In this document: piece by piece, positions 17,297 through 25,607 of the stretch
Layout: each line of letters starts with the position of its first letter
Numbering within the stretch: position 1 is the first letter of the stretch
Origin: a bacterium HR11
GTDB lineage: Bacteria; Acidobacteriota; HRBIN11
NCBI GenBank assembly: GCA_002898535.1
Contig: BEHN01000019.1
Coordinates: 1-57,554, forward strand
DNA: 57,554 nucleotides
Direction of reading: 5' to 3'
Translations under genes and position numbers: made by a program
Notes under the pieces: generated by a model
Told to the model about the DNA's origin: nothing
Databases searched by the model: none
The model's input: the letters and a program-made list of their open reading frames with translations, nothing else

Positions 17297-18208
17297 CTAT
17301 CGGAAGAGGTGGCGGAGGATGAACCCCACGTTGGCCGGTCGCTCAGCCAGCCGCCGCATGAAGTAGGGATACCAGTGGGTCCCGTAGGGGACGTACACCC
17401 GAAGGGGCCAGCCCTCTTCCAGGAGCTTCTGCTGAAGGTCTCGCCGGATACCGTAAATCATCTGGAACTCAAAGGTCCGAGGCGGGGTAATGCCGTGAGC
17501 CCGTACGTACTCGACGGCGTGCCGGATCATCCGAATGTCGTGGGTGGCGATGGCGAAGCGGGGCGCCTCGGCCAGGAGGATGTCCATCAGGCGGCGGTAG
17601 TTCTCGTCGACTTGCCGCTTGCGGGGAAAGGCCCGGTCGGGCGGCTCCCGGTAGGCGCCCTTGACGAGCCGGACCTTAATGCCCCGGCTGATGAGCGCCC
17701 GCAGGTCCCGCTCGCTCCGATAGAGGTAGGCCTGGATGGCGACGCCGACGCCCTCGAACTCGTCTCGGAGACGGTGAACGACCTCAAGGGTCCGGTCCGT
17801 GTAGTCGCTCCCCTCCATGTCGATCTCCACGTCCCGGCCATAACCCTGGGCCCGCTCGACGATGGCCCGGACCAGCTCGAAGCACAGGTCGGTCGACAGG
17901 TCCAGGCCGAGCTGGGTGAGCTTGACAGAGATGTTACTGTCGAGGTCCCGCCGGTGGATTTCCTCGACCTGCCGGAAGTACTCGGACTGAGCCGCCCGGG
18001 CTTCATCGGGTGTGTGCACGTTCTCGCCCAGAAAGTTCAGGCTGGCCTTACTGCCCCTACGGTTGAGCTCGACGATGGCCGTGAGGGCCTCCGTCAGGGA
18101 TTCCCCGGCGATGAAGCGGCGGGCCGCCCGGCGCGTCGGGGCAAATCGCACGATGCGGTCCTGCATCCGAGGAACCCGACTGAGGTAAAGGAAGAAGGCA
18201 CGAAGCAT
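17297..18208 (-). CDS. proline dehydrogenase
   Basis: This 303-residue monofunctional PRODH has the Thermus/Deinococcus-type length. It oxidises proline to pyrroline-5-carboxylate with FAD and passes electrons to the membrane quinone pool. NISVKLTQLGLD, VEIDMEGSDYTDRTL, VRLVKGAYREP, FAIATHDIRMI and EFQMIYGIR follow the family order. The C-terminal proline-binding motif YFMRRLAERPANV is complete. The ATG follows GGGAGGG. No P5C dehydrogenase gene is adjacent. Confidence 0.93.
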   Translation of the reverse strand: MLRAFFLYLSRVPRMQDRIVRFAPTRRAARRFIAGESLTEALTAIVELNRRGSKASLNFLGENVHTPDEARAAQSEYFRQVEEIHRRDLDSNISVKLTQLGLDLSTDLCFELVRAIVERAQGYGRDVEIDMEGSDYTDRTLEVVHRLRDEFEGVGVAIQAYLYRSERDLRALISRGIKVRLVKGAYREPPDRAFPRKRQVDENYRRLMDILLAEAPRFAIATHDIRMIRHAVEYVRAHGITPPRTFEFQMIYGIRRDLQQKLLEEGWPLRVYVPYGTHWYPYFMRRLAERPANVGFILRHLFR

Positions 18209-19063
18209 AACAACCCTCCCTTTCCGTAAAACGCCCCTGGGGCCATCGGGGGTCCCAAGGTCGGTAGACGGGCCGTTCGGCCATCCGGCAGGTGGGCCAT
18301 TGGGCAGGTCAGCCGATGGGCAGATAGGCAGTTCGGCAGGTGGATAGAGGGAAATGAGTTGAATACCCAGCCGTCCGTAGGAAGCCTGGGAATACTACTT
18401 TGTCATCAGAGTCGTTCGCCTCGTGAAAACCCGTATGGATTCGGCTTTTCGACCCTTCGGGGAGGACGGTTTTTCAAGCCAAGGGCCATTCGGCAGTTCG
18501 GGAATCCGGGAAGGCCGCTCGGCGGCCGACGTAGAAGGCAGGGGCATCCATCGTTCCAAGTCCCTACGTCTCCCTGAAGTTTTCCTGACCCTTCGCCGCA
18601 TGGGCTCATGACCCCTATTGGCTCATAGCTCATGGCTCATAGCTCATAGTCCCATGAGCCATCAGCTGTGAGCCATGAGCCAATGCGGCTATGAACGAAC
18701 TCGTCTCAAAAGTCCCTGATCTCAGCGAGAGAGAAGCTTTAGATCAAGGCCCTCACCCTACCCTCTCCCCCAGGGAGAGGGTTTTGAGATGAGTTCAACC
18801 ATAAATCACCCTGGCTCGCCACTTCGTCACTCCGTCACTTTGAAAAATCGTGCTTCCCGGGGGATGGGAAAGGTTGTTCCGACGCCATTTTCACGAACCG
18901 AACGGCTCTGCTATCTGGCGAGCTACCCATCTGCCCGACTGCCGAATGCTCGAACGACACCCGTACCGAATGCCCCATAAAGGGGCAGACCGGGAAACAC
19001 TCCCGGGCCGCCCCTTTCAAGCGATCGAGCGCCATCGTCCGACTCCTCGGTTCAGGCCCCACC
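18209..19063. repeat. 855-bp repeat island without a supported gene
   Basis: It contains GGGCAGRT octamers (about 18290-18345); a dispersed element at 18420-18490 matching the reverse complement of about 40218-40290; GCTCATAG/GCTCATGG units and their inverse (18602-18682); a hairpin CCCTCTCCC-CCA-GGGAGAGGG followed by TTTT (18757-18781); and a CCCGGGGGATGGGAAAGG element near 18857. The hairpin plus T-run could terminate transcription. Confidence 0.7.
18757..18781 (+). terminator. REP-like hairpin with T-run
   Basis: CCCTCTCCC and GGGAGAGGG pair perfectly around a CCA loop and are followed by TTTT. The CCCTCACCCTACCCTCTCCC context is seen as a dispersed palindromic element in many genomes, so repeat identity is as likely as terminator function. 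Confidence 0.45.
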
Positions 19064-19357
19064 TCACGGCAAGGCGGCGATGATTCGGCGGTATTCGTCT
19101 TCCGGAAAAGCCTTCAGGGTCTCCGTCTTCACATTCCCCTGCATGCCGATGGTTAGAAGCAGGCGGGCCGCCGTCTCATCGTCGGGGGCCTCGATGATGC
19201 TCACGGCATCGTATCGACCGAAGGTCAGGTAGAACGCCTTCATGGCCCCCCCTGCAGACTGGAGGAGCTGGCGGACAGCGTCGACCCGTTGGGGTCCCTG
19301 CTTGATGTTCTCGATGCCCTTTTGGGTGTACCGGATCAACACGATGTAGGTGGCCAT
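19064..19357 (-). CDS. GYD-domain protein
   Basis: This 97-residue protein has the GYD-domain pattern (PF08734): MATYIVLIRYTQKGIENIK, then VRQLLQSAGGAMKAFYLTFGRYDAVSIIEAPDD and a final SEC-like strand with TLKAFPEDEY. Members are small ferredoxin-fold proteins of unknown function. I start at the ATG at 19357; the upstream extension does not match the family. It is monocistronic, with repeat DNA downstream. Confidence 0.88.
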   Translation of the reverse strand: MATYIVLIRYTQKGIENIKQGPQRVDAVRQLLQSAGGAMKAFYLTFGRYDAVSIIEAPDDETAARLLLTIGMQGNVKTETLKAFPEDEYRRIIAALP

Positions 19358-19641
19358 GGCCGACCTCCAGGGTGTCGGGATTGGGTCTCCGGCGTTCAGT
19401 GTCGGGTGCTCGTTCGCCCATCCCAAACCACCGAAAACCGAACCCCGAGGCCCATATCCAGCTCGATAGGTCGCAACTTCCGGTGGCCTTGCATGGCCTG
19501 GGATCCGACCTTACTATCTTACCAGGTCCGTTCGATTCGTGAGAGCCGGCCTGAGGTCCGCGCTTCGTATCTTCTCATCTGCCCATCTGCCCGAGACGAC
19601 GGCTCATTACGCCGTCCCTTCGTCGCGAGGTAAGCTGTCGC
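19358..19641. other. divergent intergenic region upstream of alaS
   Basis: About 280 bases between divergent genes, presumably holding both promoters. A short CATCTGCCCATCTGCCCGAG stretch at 19578-19597 is a remnant of the GGGCAGAT octamer family. I see no clear -35/-10 pair. Confidence 0.4.
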
Positions 19642-22311
19642 ATGAACAGCCGAGACATTCGGGAAACGTTTTTACAATTCTTTGAGGCCCGGGGCCACCA
19701 GCGGGTCCCCAGCTCGCCCCTCGTCCCGGCCCGGGACCCGACGCTCCTCTTCACGAACGCCGGCATGAATCAGTTCAAGGACGTGTTCCTGGGCGTCGAA
19801 CGGCGGCCCTACCGGCGGGCGACGACGGTCCAGAAGTGCATGCGGGCCGGGGGCAAGCACAACGACCTGGACAACGTCGGCTTCACGCCCCGCCATCACA
19901 CGTTCTTCGAGATGCTCGGCAACTTCTCTTTCGGCGACTACTTCAAGCGGGAGGCCATCCCCTGGGCCTGGGAACTCGTGACCGACGTCTTCCGCCTCCC
20001 GACAGACCGCCTGTGGGTGACGATCTACGAGACCGACGACGAGGCCTTTGACATCTGGCACCGGGACGTCGGCGTCCCGGCCGACCGCATCGTCCGCCTC
20101 GGCAAAGCCGACAACTTCTGGGCGATGGGCGAGACGGGGCCCTGCGGTCCCTGTTCGGAGATTCACTACGACCTGGGCCCCGAGTTGGGCTGTGGCCGGC
20201 CGACTTGTGCCCCCGGCTGTGACTGCGGCCGTTTCCTGGAATTCTGGAACCTCGTGTTCATGCAGTACAACTGCAACGAGCGGGGCGAGCTGGAGCCCCT
20301 GCCGAATCCGTCCATCGACACGGGCATGGGCCTCGAGCGGATGGCCAGCATCCTCCAAGGTACGTTCGACAACTTCCATACGGACCTCTTCCGACCCATC
20401 CTTGAGGTCATCGCCGACGAGTTCCACGTGAGCTACCCGACGGGGGACCGGGCGAAAGACATCGCCCTGCGCGTCATGGCCGACCACGCTCGGGCCATCG
20501 CCTTCGTGCTGTCCGAGGGCGTCCTCCCGTCCAACGAGGGCCGGGGTTACGTCATGCGGAAGATCATCCGGCGGGCCCTCCGCTTTGGCCAGGTCTTCGA
20601 CCGACACGAGCCTTACATGTACAAGTTTGCCCTGTTCGTCGTCGACCTCATGAAGGACGTGTACCCCGAGCTGGAGCTGGGGAAGGACATCGTCCGGAAT
20701 GCTTGCTACGCCGAGGAGGAGCGCTTCTTCCGGGTCATCGAGACGGGCCTCGAGCGCCTCCGGGAGGTCCTGGACCGCCATCGGGCCGACGGCGTCCTGC
20801 CGGGCGCCGAAGTCTTCCGGCTGTACGACACCTACGGCCTCCCCGTGGACCTGGCCGAGGAGGTCGCCCGGGAGGCGGGCTTACGGGTCGACCTGGAGGG
20901 CTTCGAGCGGGAGCTCCGGGAACAGCAGGAGCGGGCCCGGCGGGCCTGGAAGGGCGAGGAGGCCCTCGAGGACATCGCCGTCTACCGGGAATTGTCCCAG
21001 CGGTACGAGACCCGCTTTCACGGTTACAGGCACCTCCGCTGGGAGGACGCCCGGGTCCTGGCCCTCCTGAACGAGCAGAAGCGGTCGGTCCGGGAACTTC
21101 GGGAGGGCGAGCGGGGCGAGGTCATCTTGGACGAGACGGTCTTTTACGGGGAATCCGGCGGTCAGGTCGGCGACGTCGGTGTCATCCACACGCCCCATGC
21201 GCAGGTCCAGGTCGTCGATACGAAGATTTACTTCCACCGCCTGATCGTCCACCACGTCGTCGTCCGGGAAGGTGTCCTGCGGGTCGGCGACAGCGTCTCG
21301 ATGGAAGTCCCTTACAATCGGCGGTGGTCGACGATGCGGCACCACACGGGGACCCACCTCATTCACTGGGCCCTCCGGGAGCGCCTGGGCTACCACGTCA
21401 AGCAGGCCGGGTCCTTGGTCGCCCCGGACCGCCTCCGGTTTGACTTCACGCACTTTTCGGCCCTGAGCCTCTCGGACATCGAGGAGCTCGAGCGGATGGT
21501 CAACCTGAAGGTCTGGGACGACTACGAGGTCGAGGAAAAGTTCATGCCCCTCGAGGAAGCTCTCCGCCGGGGGGCCTTGGCCTTCTTTGGGGAGAAGTAC
21601 CCCGACGTCGTGCGGGTCATCCAGATCGGGGACTTCAGTAAAGAGCTTTGCGGCGGGACCCACGTGTATCATACGGGTTGGATCGGCCCCTTCGTGATCG
21701 TGCGGGAGTCCAGCATCGGGGCCGGCCTGCGCCGGATCGAGGCCCTCGCCGGGGAACCGGCCGTCCGGTATCTCCAGACCCAACGGGCACTCGTCCAGAA
21801 GGCCCTTCAGGTCGTCAAGAGCGCCGAGCACGAGCTCATCGACCGGCTCCAGGAACTCCTCGAGCGGAACCGGAACCTCCAGAAGGAGCTGGAGCGTCTC
21901 CGCCGGAAGCAGTTAGAAGGCGAGACGGTCGCCACGCTGTTTCATGCCGACGAGACCGTCCACGGCGTCCACGTGATGGTCCGGGGCTATACGGACGTCC
22001 CCGTCGAGGACCTCCGGGCCCTGGCCGACCGGGCAAGGACGCGAGACCATACGGTCGTCGTCTTGGGCTCCCGAGTCCAGGACCGGGCCTTCCTCGTCGT
22101 CGGCGTCCACAAGGGGCTGACGGACCGCCTGCCGGCCCACGAGTTGATTCGGTCCCTGGCCCCCCTCATCGGGGGCGGGGGCGGGGGGCGCCCCGACTTT
22201 GCCCAGGCGGGGGGCACCCGGCCGGACCGTCTGGAGGCGGCCCTCCGAGAGGCCCTGGCTTTCGTGCGGCAGAGAATCGAGGCGCCGGCCATATCCCGGG
22301 ATCATGCCTGA
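19642..22311 (+). CDS. alaS: alanyl-tRNA synthetase
   Basis: Full-length 889-residue AlaRS. The N-terminal catalytic domain has PTLLFTNAGMNQFKDVFLG, GKHNDLDNVG, HHTFFEMLGNFSFGDYFK and GMGLERMASILQG. The editing domain carries the zinc motif HHTGTH (H568, H572) with C670 and H674 of CGGTH, plus SSIGAGLRRIEA. The C-Ala end has GGGGGGRPDFAQAGG. The ATG follows GAGGTAAG. It is essential and not visibly regulated here. Confidence 0.97.
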   Translation: MNSRDIRETFLQFFEARGHQRVPSSPLVPARDPTLLFTNAGMNQFKDVFLGVERRPYRRATTVQKCMRAGGKHNDLDNVGFTPRHHTFFEMLGNFSFGDYFKREAIPWAWELVTDVFRLPTDRLWVTIYETDDEAFDIWHRDVGVPADRIVRLGKADNFWAMGETGPCGPCSEIHYDLGPELGCGRPTCAPGCDCGRFLEFWNLVFMQYNCNERGELEPLPNPSIDTGMGLERMASILQGTFDNFHTDLFRPILEVIADEFHVSYPTGDRAKDIALRVMADHARAIAFVLSEGVLPSNEGRGYVMRKIIRRALRFGQVFDRHEPYMYKFALFVVDLMKDVYPELELGKDIVRNACYAEEERFFRVIETGLERLREVLDRHRADGVLPGAEVFRLYDTYGLPVDLAEEVAREAGLRVDLEGFERELREQQERARRAWKGEEALEDIAVYRELSQRYETRFHGYRHLRWEDARVLALLNEQKRSVRELREGERGEVILDETVFYGESGGQVGDVGVIHTPHAQVQVVDTKIYFHRLIVHHVVVREGVLRVGDSVSMEVPYNRRWSTMRHHTGTHLIHWALRERLGYHVKQAGSLVAPDRLRFDFTHFSALSLSDIEELERMVNLKVWDDYEVEEKFMPLEEALRRGALAFFGEKYPDVVRVIQIGDFSKELCGGTHVYHTGWIGPFVIVRESSIGAGLRRIEALAGEPAVRYLQTQRALVQKALQVVKSAEHELIDRLQELLERNRNLQKELERLRRKQLEGETVATLFHADETVHGVHVMVRGYTDVPVEDLRALADRARTRDHTVVVLGSRVQDRAFLVVGVHKGLTDRLPAHELIRSLAPLIGGGGGGRPDFAQAGGTRPDRLEAALREALAFVRQRIEAPAISRDHA

Positions 22312-22335
22312 TTCCCGATGTTTTGGGAGGGGACG

Positions 22336-23028
22336 ATGCCAGCGACGCTTCCCCTGGACGCATACGAAGCCCTGGAGGAGGAGCTGGGGAAGGAACGGGC
22401 CCGCAGGCTGATCCAGGCCCTGGAGAAGGCCGTGGACGCCGTCGTCGAGAGCAAGTGGTCTCAAGTCCGGGACGAACTCATCGCCCGGCTGGTCACGAAA
22501 GAAGAGTTTCAGGCGGGCTTGGACCACACGCGGACGGAACTGACGGCCCAGATCGGGCAGGTCCGGACAGAACTGACGGCCCGCATCGAACAGGTCCGGA
22601 CGGAACTGACGGCCCGCATCGACCGCGTCTATGCCGAGCTGAGCGCCCGCATCGACCAAGTCTACGCCGAGCTGAGCGCCCGCATCGAACAGGTCCGGAC
22701 CGAGCTGACGGCTCGGATCGAGCAAGTCCGGACGGAACTGACAGCCCGCATCGAACAGGTCCAGACAGAACTGAACGCCCGCATCGACCGCGTCTACGCC
22801 GAGCTGAGCGCCCGCATCGAACAGGTCCAGACCGAGCTGACGGTTCGGATCGAGCAAGTCCGGACGGAATTGATAGCCCGCATCGAGCAGACTGCCGCCA
22901 CCTTGGACGCGAAAATCGACCGCCTGAACATGAAGCTGAACTTTGTCCTGCTCCTGCTGCTCCTCATCGCGACCCTCTGGAACCCGGCCGTCGCCGATTT
23001 GATCCGGAAACTTTTAGGCCTCGGATGA
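22336..23028 (+). CDS. membrane-anchored hendecad coiled-coil protein
   Basis: This 230-residue protein begins DAYEALEEELGKERARRLIQALEKAVD, like the DUF1640/CCDC90 family. From about residue 66 to 185 it consists of about eleven 11-residue units of the type VRTELTARIEQ or VYAELSARIDR, then LDAKIDRLNMKL and a C-terminal membrane segment NFVLLLLLLIATLW. The 11-residue period predicts a right-handed, stalk-like coiled coil. The ATG at 22336 follows GGAGGGG. It starts 24 bases after alaS. No function is known; some DUF1640 genes neighbour toxin or transport genes. Confidence 0.8.
   Translation: MPATLPLDAYEALEEELGKERARRLIQALEKAVDAVVESKWSQVRDELIARLVTKEEFQAGLDHTRTELTAQIGQVRTELTARIEQVRTELTARIDRVYAELSARIDQVYAELSARIEQVRTELTARIEQVRTELTARIEQVQTELNARIDRVYAELSARIEQVQTELTVRIEQVRTELIARIEQTAATLDAKIDRLNMKLNFVLLLLLLIATLWNPAVADLIRKLLGLG
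22531..22890 (+). repeat. 33-bp tandem repeat inside the coiled-coil gene
   Basis: About eleven imperfect 33-bp units (CGGACGGAACTGACGGCCCG-like) encode the 11-residue repeat. Near-identical units at 22558-22624 and 22687-22756 suggest recent duplication or slippage. Confidence 0.8.
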
Positions 23029-23096
23029 GCCCTCGGTGGCCTCTTCGATGACCGGGGCCCCGGCGGTCGGGCCTCAGACCCGGGACGAGAAGGGCC

Positions 23097-23735
23097 ATGG
23101 ATATCGTCCACCCCCGTATCGAATCGTACCTGCGGTCGCTGGCCGAGGACGGCGAGCCCGTCCTTTGGGAGATGGAGCGGCGGGCTTCCGAGCTCCAGTT
23201 TCCCGTCGTCGGCCTCCTGGTCGGACGCATGCTCTATCAGCTGGCGTCCCTGATCGGGGCCCGGCGGGTCTTTGAGCTGGGGTCCGGCTTCGGATACTCG
23301 GCCTTCTTCTTCGCCCAGGCCGTCGGCCCCGGCGGCCGGGTCGTCTGCACGGACCGCTCGGAGCGGAACCGTCAGCAGGCGGAAGTCTTCCTGAAGCGGG
23401 CCGGCCTGTGGGACCGTATCGAGTTTCACGTCGGCCACGCCCTGACCGTCCTCCAGCAGGTCGGCGGGACCTGGGACGTCATCTTCAACGACATCGATAA
23501 GGAAGACTACCCGGCGACCATCGAGCTGGCGTATCGACACCTGCGGCCCGGCGGCCTGTTCATCACCGACAACGTCCTGTGGGGCGGTCGGGTCCTGGAC
23601 GACTCGGGCGACGACTCGCCGGCGACCCGGGCGATCCGAGAGTTCAACCGCCAGCTTTTTGCCCACCCGGGCTTCTACACCGTCGTCTACCCCGTCCGGG
23701 ACGGGGTCGCCGTCGCCGTCCGCCGGCCCGGCTAA
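23097..23735 (+). CDS. SAM-dependent O-methyltransferase (COMT-like)
   Basis: This 212-residue class I methyltransferase is of the caffeoyl-CoA/catechol O-methyltransferase family (PF01596). VGRMLYQLASLIGARRVFELGSGFGYSA carries the SAM-binding loop. VVCTDRSERNRQQAE is motif II, and DVIFNDIDKEDYP holds the metal-binding aspartates. The end (ITDNVLWGGRVLDD, then REFNRQLFAHPGF) is also typical. The substrate is unknown. It lies downstream of the coiled-coil gene and converges on the OsmC-like gene, overlapping it by four bases. Confidence 0.9.
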   Translation: MDIVHPRIESYLRSLAEDGEPVLWEMERRASELQFPVVGLLVGRMLYQLASLIGARRVFELGSGFGYSAFFFAQAVGPGGRVVCTDRSERNRQQAEVFLKRAGLWDRIEFHVGHALTVLQQVGGTWDVIFNDIDKEDYPATIELAYRHLRPGGLFITDNVLWGGRVLDDSGDDSPATRAIREFNRQLFAHPGFYTVVYPVRDGVAVAVRRPG

Positions 23736-24253
23736 CCGGCCGTCACGACCGTCTCGACGGGGATGGGCTTCGTCAGACAGTACATCCCCGGGCAGTGCCG
23801 GTCGGCTTGCTCCTTCAACTGCCGGAGCGTCGCTTCGTCCAGGGGGGCCGAGACCTTCACGTGGATCCGGACCTGCTCGACGATGGGCTCGTCCGAAAGC
23901 CCCAGGGCGGGCCGGAAGTTGATGTCGTTCTCGATCCGCACCTGGACGGTCCCCAGGTTGATGCCGGCCTCGGCGGCGACCGAGACGAGGGTCCCGACAT
24001 AACAGGCCGCCGAACCGTACAGGCAGTAGTGGAGCGGACCCAGCTCCCGACCGGCCCCGCCCATGAAGGGCGGCTGTTCGGAGCGGAGGACGTGGGTCCG
24101 ACCGCCCCATTCGATTTCGCTGACGAACTGACCCGTCTCGGGGTCCCACCGGCCCTCGACGACGTTCGTCCGTCGGGCGGCGGCCGGGTTCCTCTCGAAT
24201 TCCTGACGGGTCTTGGCCAAAACGTCCAGGTCGATGCCGTTGCGTCGGACCAT
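23732..24253 (-). CDS. OsmC-like protein
   Basis: This 173-residue protein is of the OsmC/Ohr superfamily, which reduces hydroperoxides using two cysteines. GPLHYCLYGSAACYVGTL carries the first Cys region and HCPGMYCLTKPIPVET the second, at the family positions. GINLGTVQVRIENDINFRPALG lies between. I start at the ATG at 24253, preceded by GGAGGG. True Ohr and OsmC enzymes differ in detail, so a redox role is inferred. Confidence 0.88.
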   Translation of the reverse strand: MVRRNGIDLDVLAKTRQEFERNPAAARRTNVVEGRWDPETGQFVSEIEWGGRTHVLRSEQPPFMGGAGRELGPLHYCLYGSAACYVGTLVSVAAEAGINLGTVQVRIENDINFRPALGLSDEPIVEQVRIHVKVSAPLDEATLRQLKEQADRHCPGMYCLTKPIPVETVVTAG

Positions 24254-24613
24254 GACGCTACCCTCCGTGGAAAGATGATGGTGGGATGGAGTGACGAGGG
24301 ACAGGATTGGCACGACCGAGTCACGCCATCCCTTCCAAGAGTCCGGTGGGCCGTGCCCCCGCCCGGATGGCGGGAAAAGCCGACGGCGGGCGCACGCTTC
24401 CAGGTCCCAGGACTCTGCTCACTATTAGACATCCGGGCCGGACCAGGGGTTACAGCCGATTCGGGCGGCTCACCGATACGAATCCCCCAGCGTCCCGAGG
24501 GGCGCATTGGAAAGACGCCTGCATGACGACCCGCGCGTGAAGCATGCCGTACAGGCAGGTCGTTCTCGAAAACCGCTCATCGGGTCGGCATAGGAGACGC
24601 TGAGGTCAGGGGT
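24254..24613. other. 360-bp spacer with no visible gene
   Basis: I see neither an ORF with a ribosome-binding site nor one of the window's repeat families. It lies upstream of the OsmC-like gene and downstream of the aldolase gene, both leftward, so it should hold the OsmC-like gene's promoter. Confidence 0.4.
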
Positions 24614-25435
24614 TTAACTCCTGCGGGGCAGGCGGCGGACTTCCCGGGTGACGACCCAACGAAAGCCCTGGGCGAGCCGCTGGGGGACGTCCTCGGGGTC
24701 GGCGGCGATCCCGCAGACGACGCCGCGCGCCTGACAGACGGCCAGGACGTGGGCGATGGCCTCCTGGACGGCCGGATGCTTCGTCTGGCCCGGGACGCCG
24801 AGGGCGAAGGACAGGTCATACGGCCCGATCATGACGACGCCGACGCCGGGGACCCGGACGATGGCCTCCAGTTGGTCGAGGCCTTCCCGCGTCTCGACCA
24901 TGACGACCAGCAGGAGCTCGCCGTCAGGATTCAAGGGCCACAGGTCGGCCCGGGCGACGTACTCCTCCTGGGTCAGGCCCCAATAGCGAGCGGCCATCGC
25001 CGGGCGGGCACCCCGGTAGCCCCGGGGCTCGGGATAGGGACTGTCCGACGCCGGAGGGTACCGGACGGCCCGGACGGCGGCCGCCGCGTCCTCGGCCGAA
25101 TGGACGTGGGGGACGACGATCCCCAAAAAACCCAGGTCGAGGACTTGTTTGATGATCCAGTAATTCCGTTCATAGCCGTAGGCCGGAATCCGGGCGATGG
25201 GCGTGACCGGCGGGTCGCCGGCCCGGTCCCGACGCCGGTCGATGAAGAACTGGAGCCAGACCCGGAGCGATTCGATGTCAAAGGGGCCGTGCTCCATGTC
25301 GTAGAGGACGAAGTCGAGGTCGGCCGAGGCATAGAAGGCCGCCCCGTCCGGGCTTCGGTCCGTCGCCCAGACGCCGACGGCCGCCTGGCCGGCCCGGAGT
25401 CGCCGGATAGTCTGGTTCAAGTGAATGGGGTGCAT
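24614..25435 (-). CDS. HpcH/HpaI aldolase/citrate lyase family protein
   Basis: This 273-residue class II pyruvate-type aldolase homologue would cleave 2-keto-4-hydroxy acids. VLYDMEHGPFD has the catalytic His-Gly region. ARIPAYGYERNYWIIKQVLDLGFLGIVVPHV carries the phosphate/carboxylate site. MVETREGLDQLEAI has the metal-binding Glu, and GVVMIGPYDLSFALG the metal-binding Asp. An insertion near YPEPRGYRGARPAM is common in this subgroup. I start at the ATG at 25435 (MHPIHLNQTIRRL). The physiological substrate is unknown. Confidence 0.9.
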   Translation of the reverse strand: MHPIHLNQTIRRLRAGQAAVGVWATDRSPDGAAFYASADLDFVLYDMEHGPFDIESLRVWLQFFIDRRRDRAGDPPVTPIARIPAYGYERNYWIIKQVLDLGFLGIVVPHVHSAEDAAAAVRAVRYPPASDSPYPEPRGYRGARPAMAARYWGLTQEEYVARADLWPLNPDGELLLVVMVETREGLDQLEAIVRVPGVGVVMIGPYDLSFALGVPGQTKHPAVQEAIAHVLAVCQARGVVCGIAADPEDVPQRLAQGFRWVVTREVRRLPRRS

Positions 25436-25543
25436 CGTCGGACCCGGCTCTCGATATCCGAATTCCCCAGACAAGGGAAACGTCCGGAAGATGGTGCCGG
25501 TTCGAGATTACAGAGTCAAGCCCGAACATCATCGCCACGACTT

Positions 25544-25572
25544 TTGACAGCTTCGTGAGAACCCGTTAAATT
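25544..25572 (+). promoter_or_regulatory. sigma-70-type promoter of the mglA-like gene
   Basis: A perfect TTGACA (25544-25549), a 17-base spacer, then TAAATT (25567-25572). The predicted transcript start is about 30 bases ahead of the ATG at 25608. Confidence 0.72.
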
Positions 25573-25607
25573 GGGAGCAGAGCCTTCCGCAATGACCGGA
25601 GTCTCGT

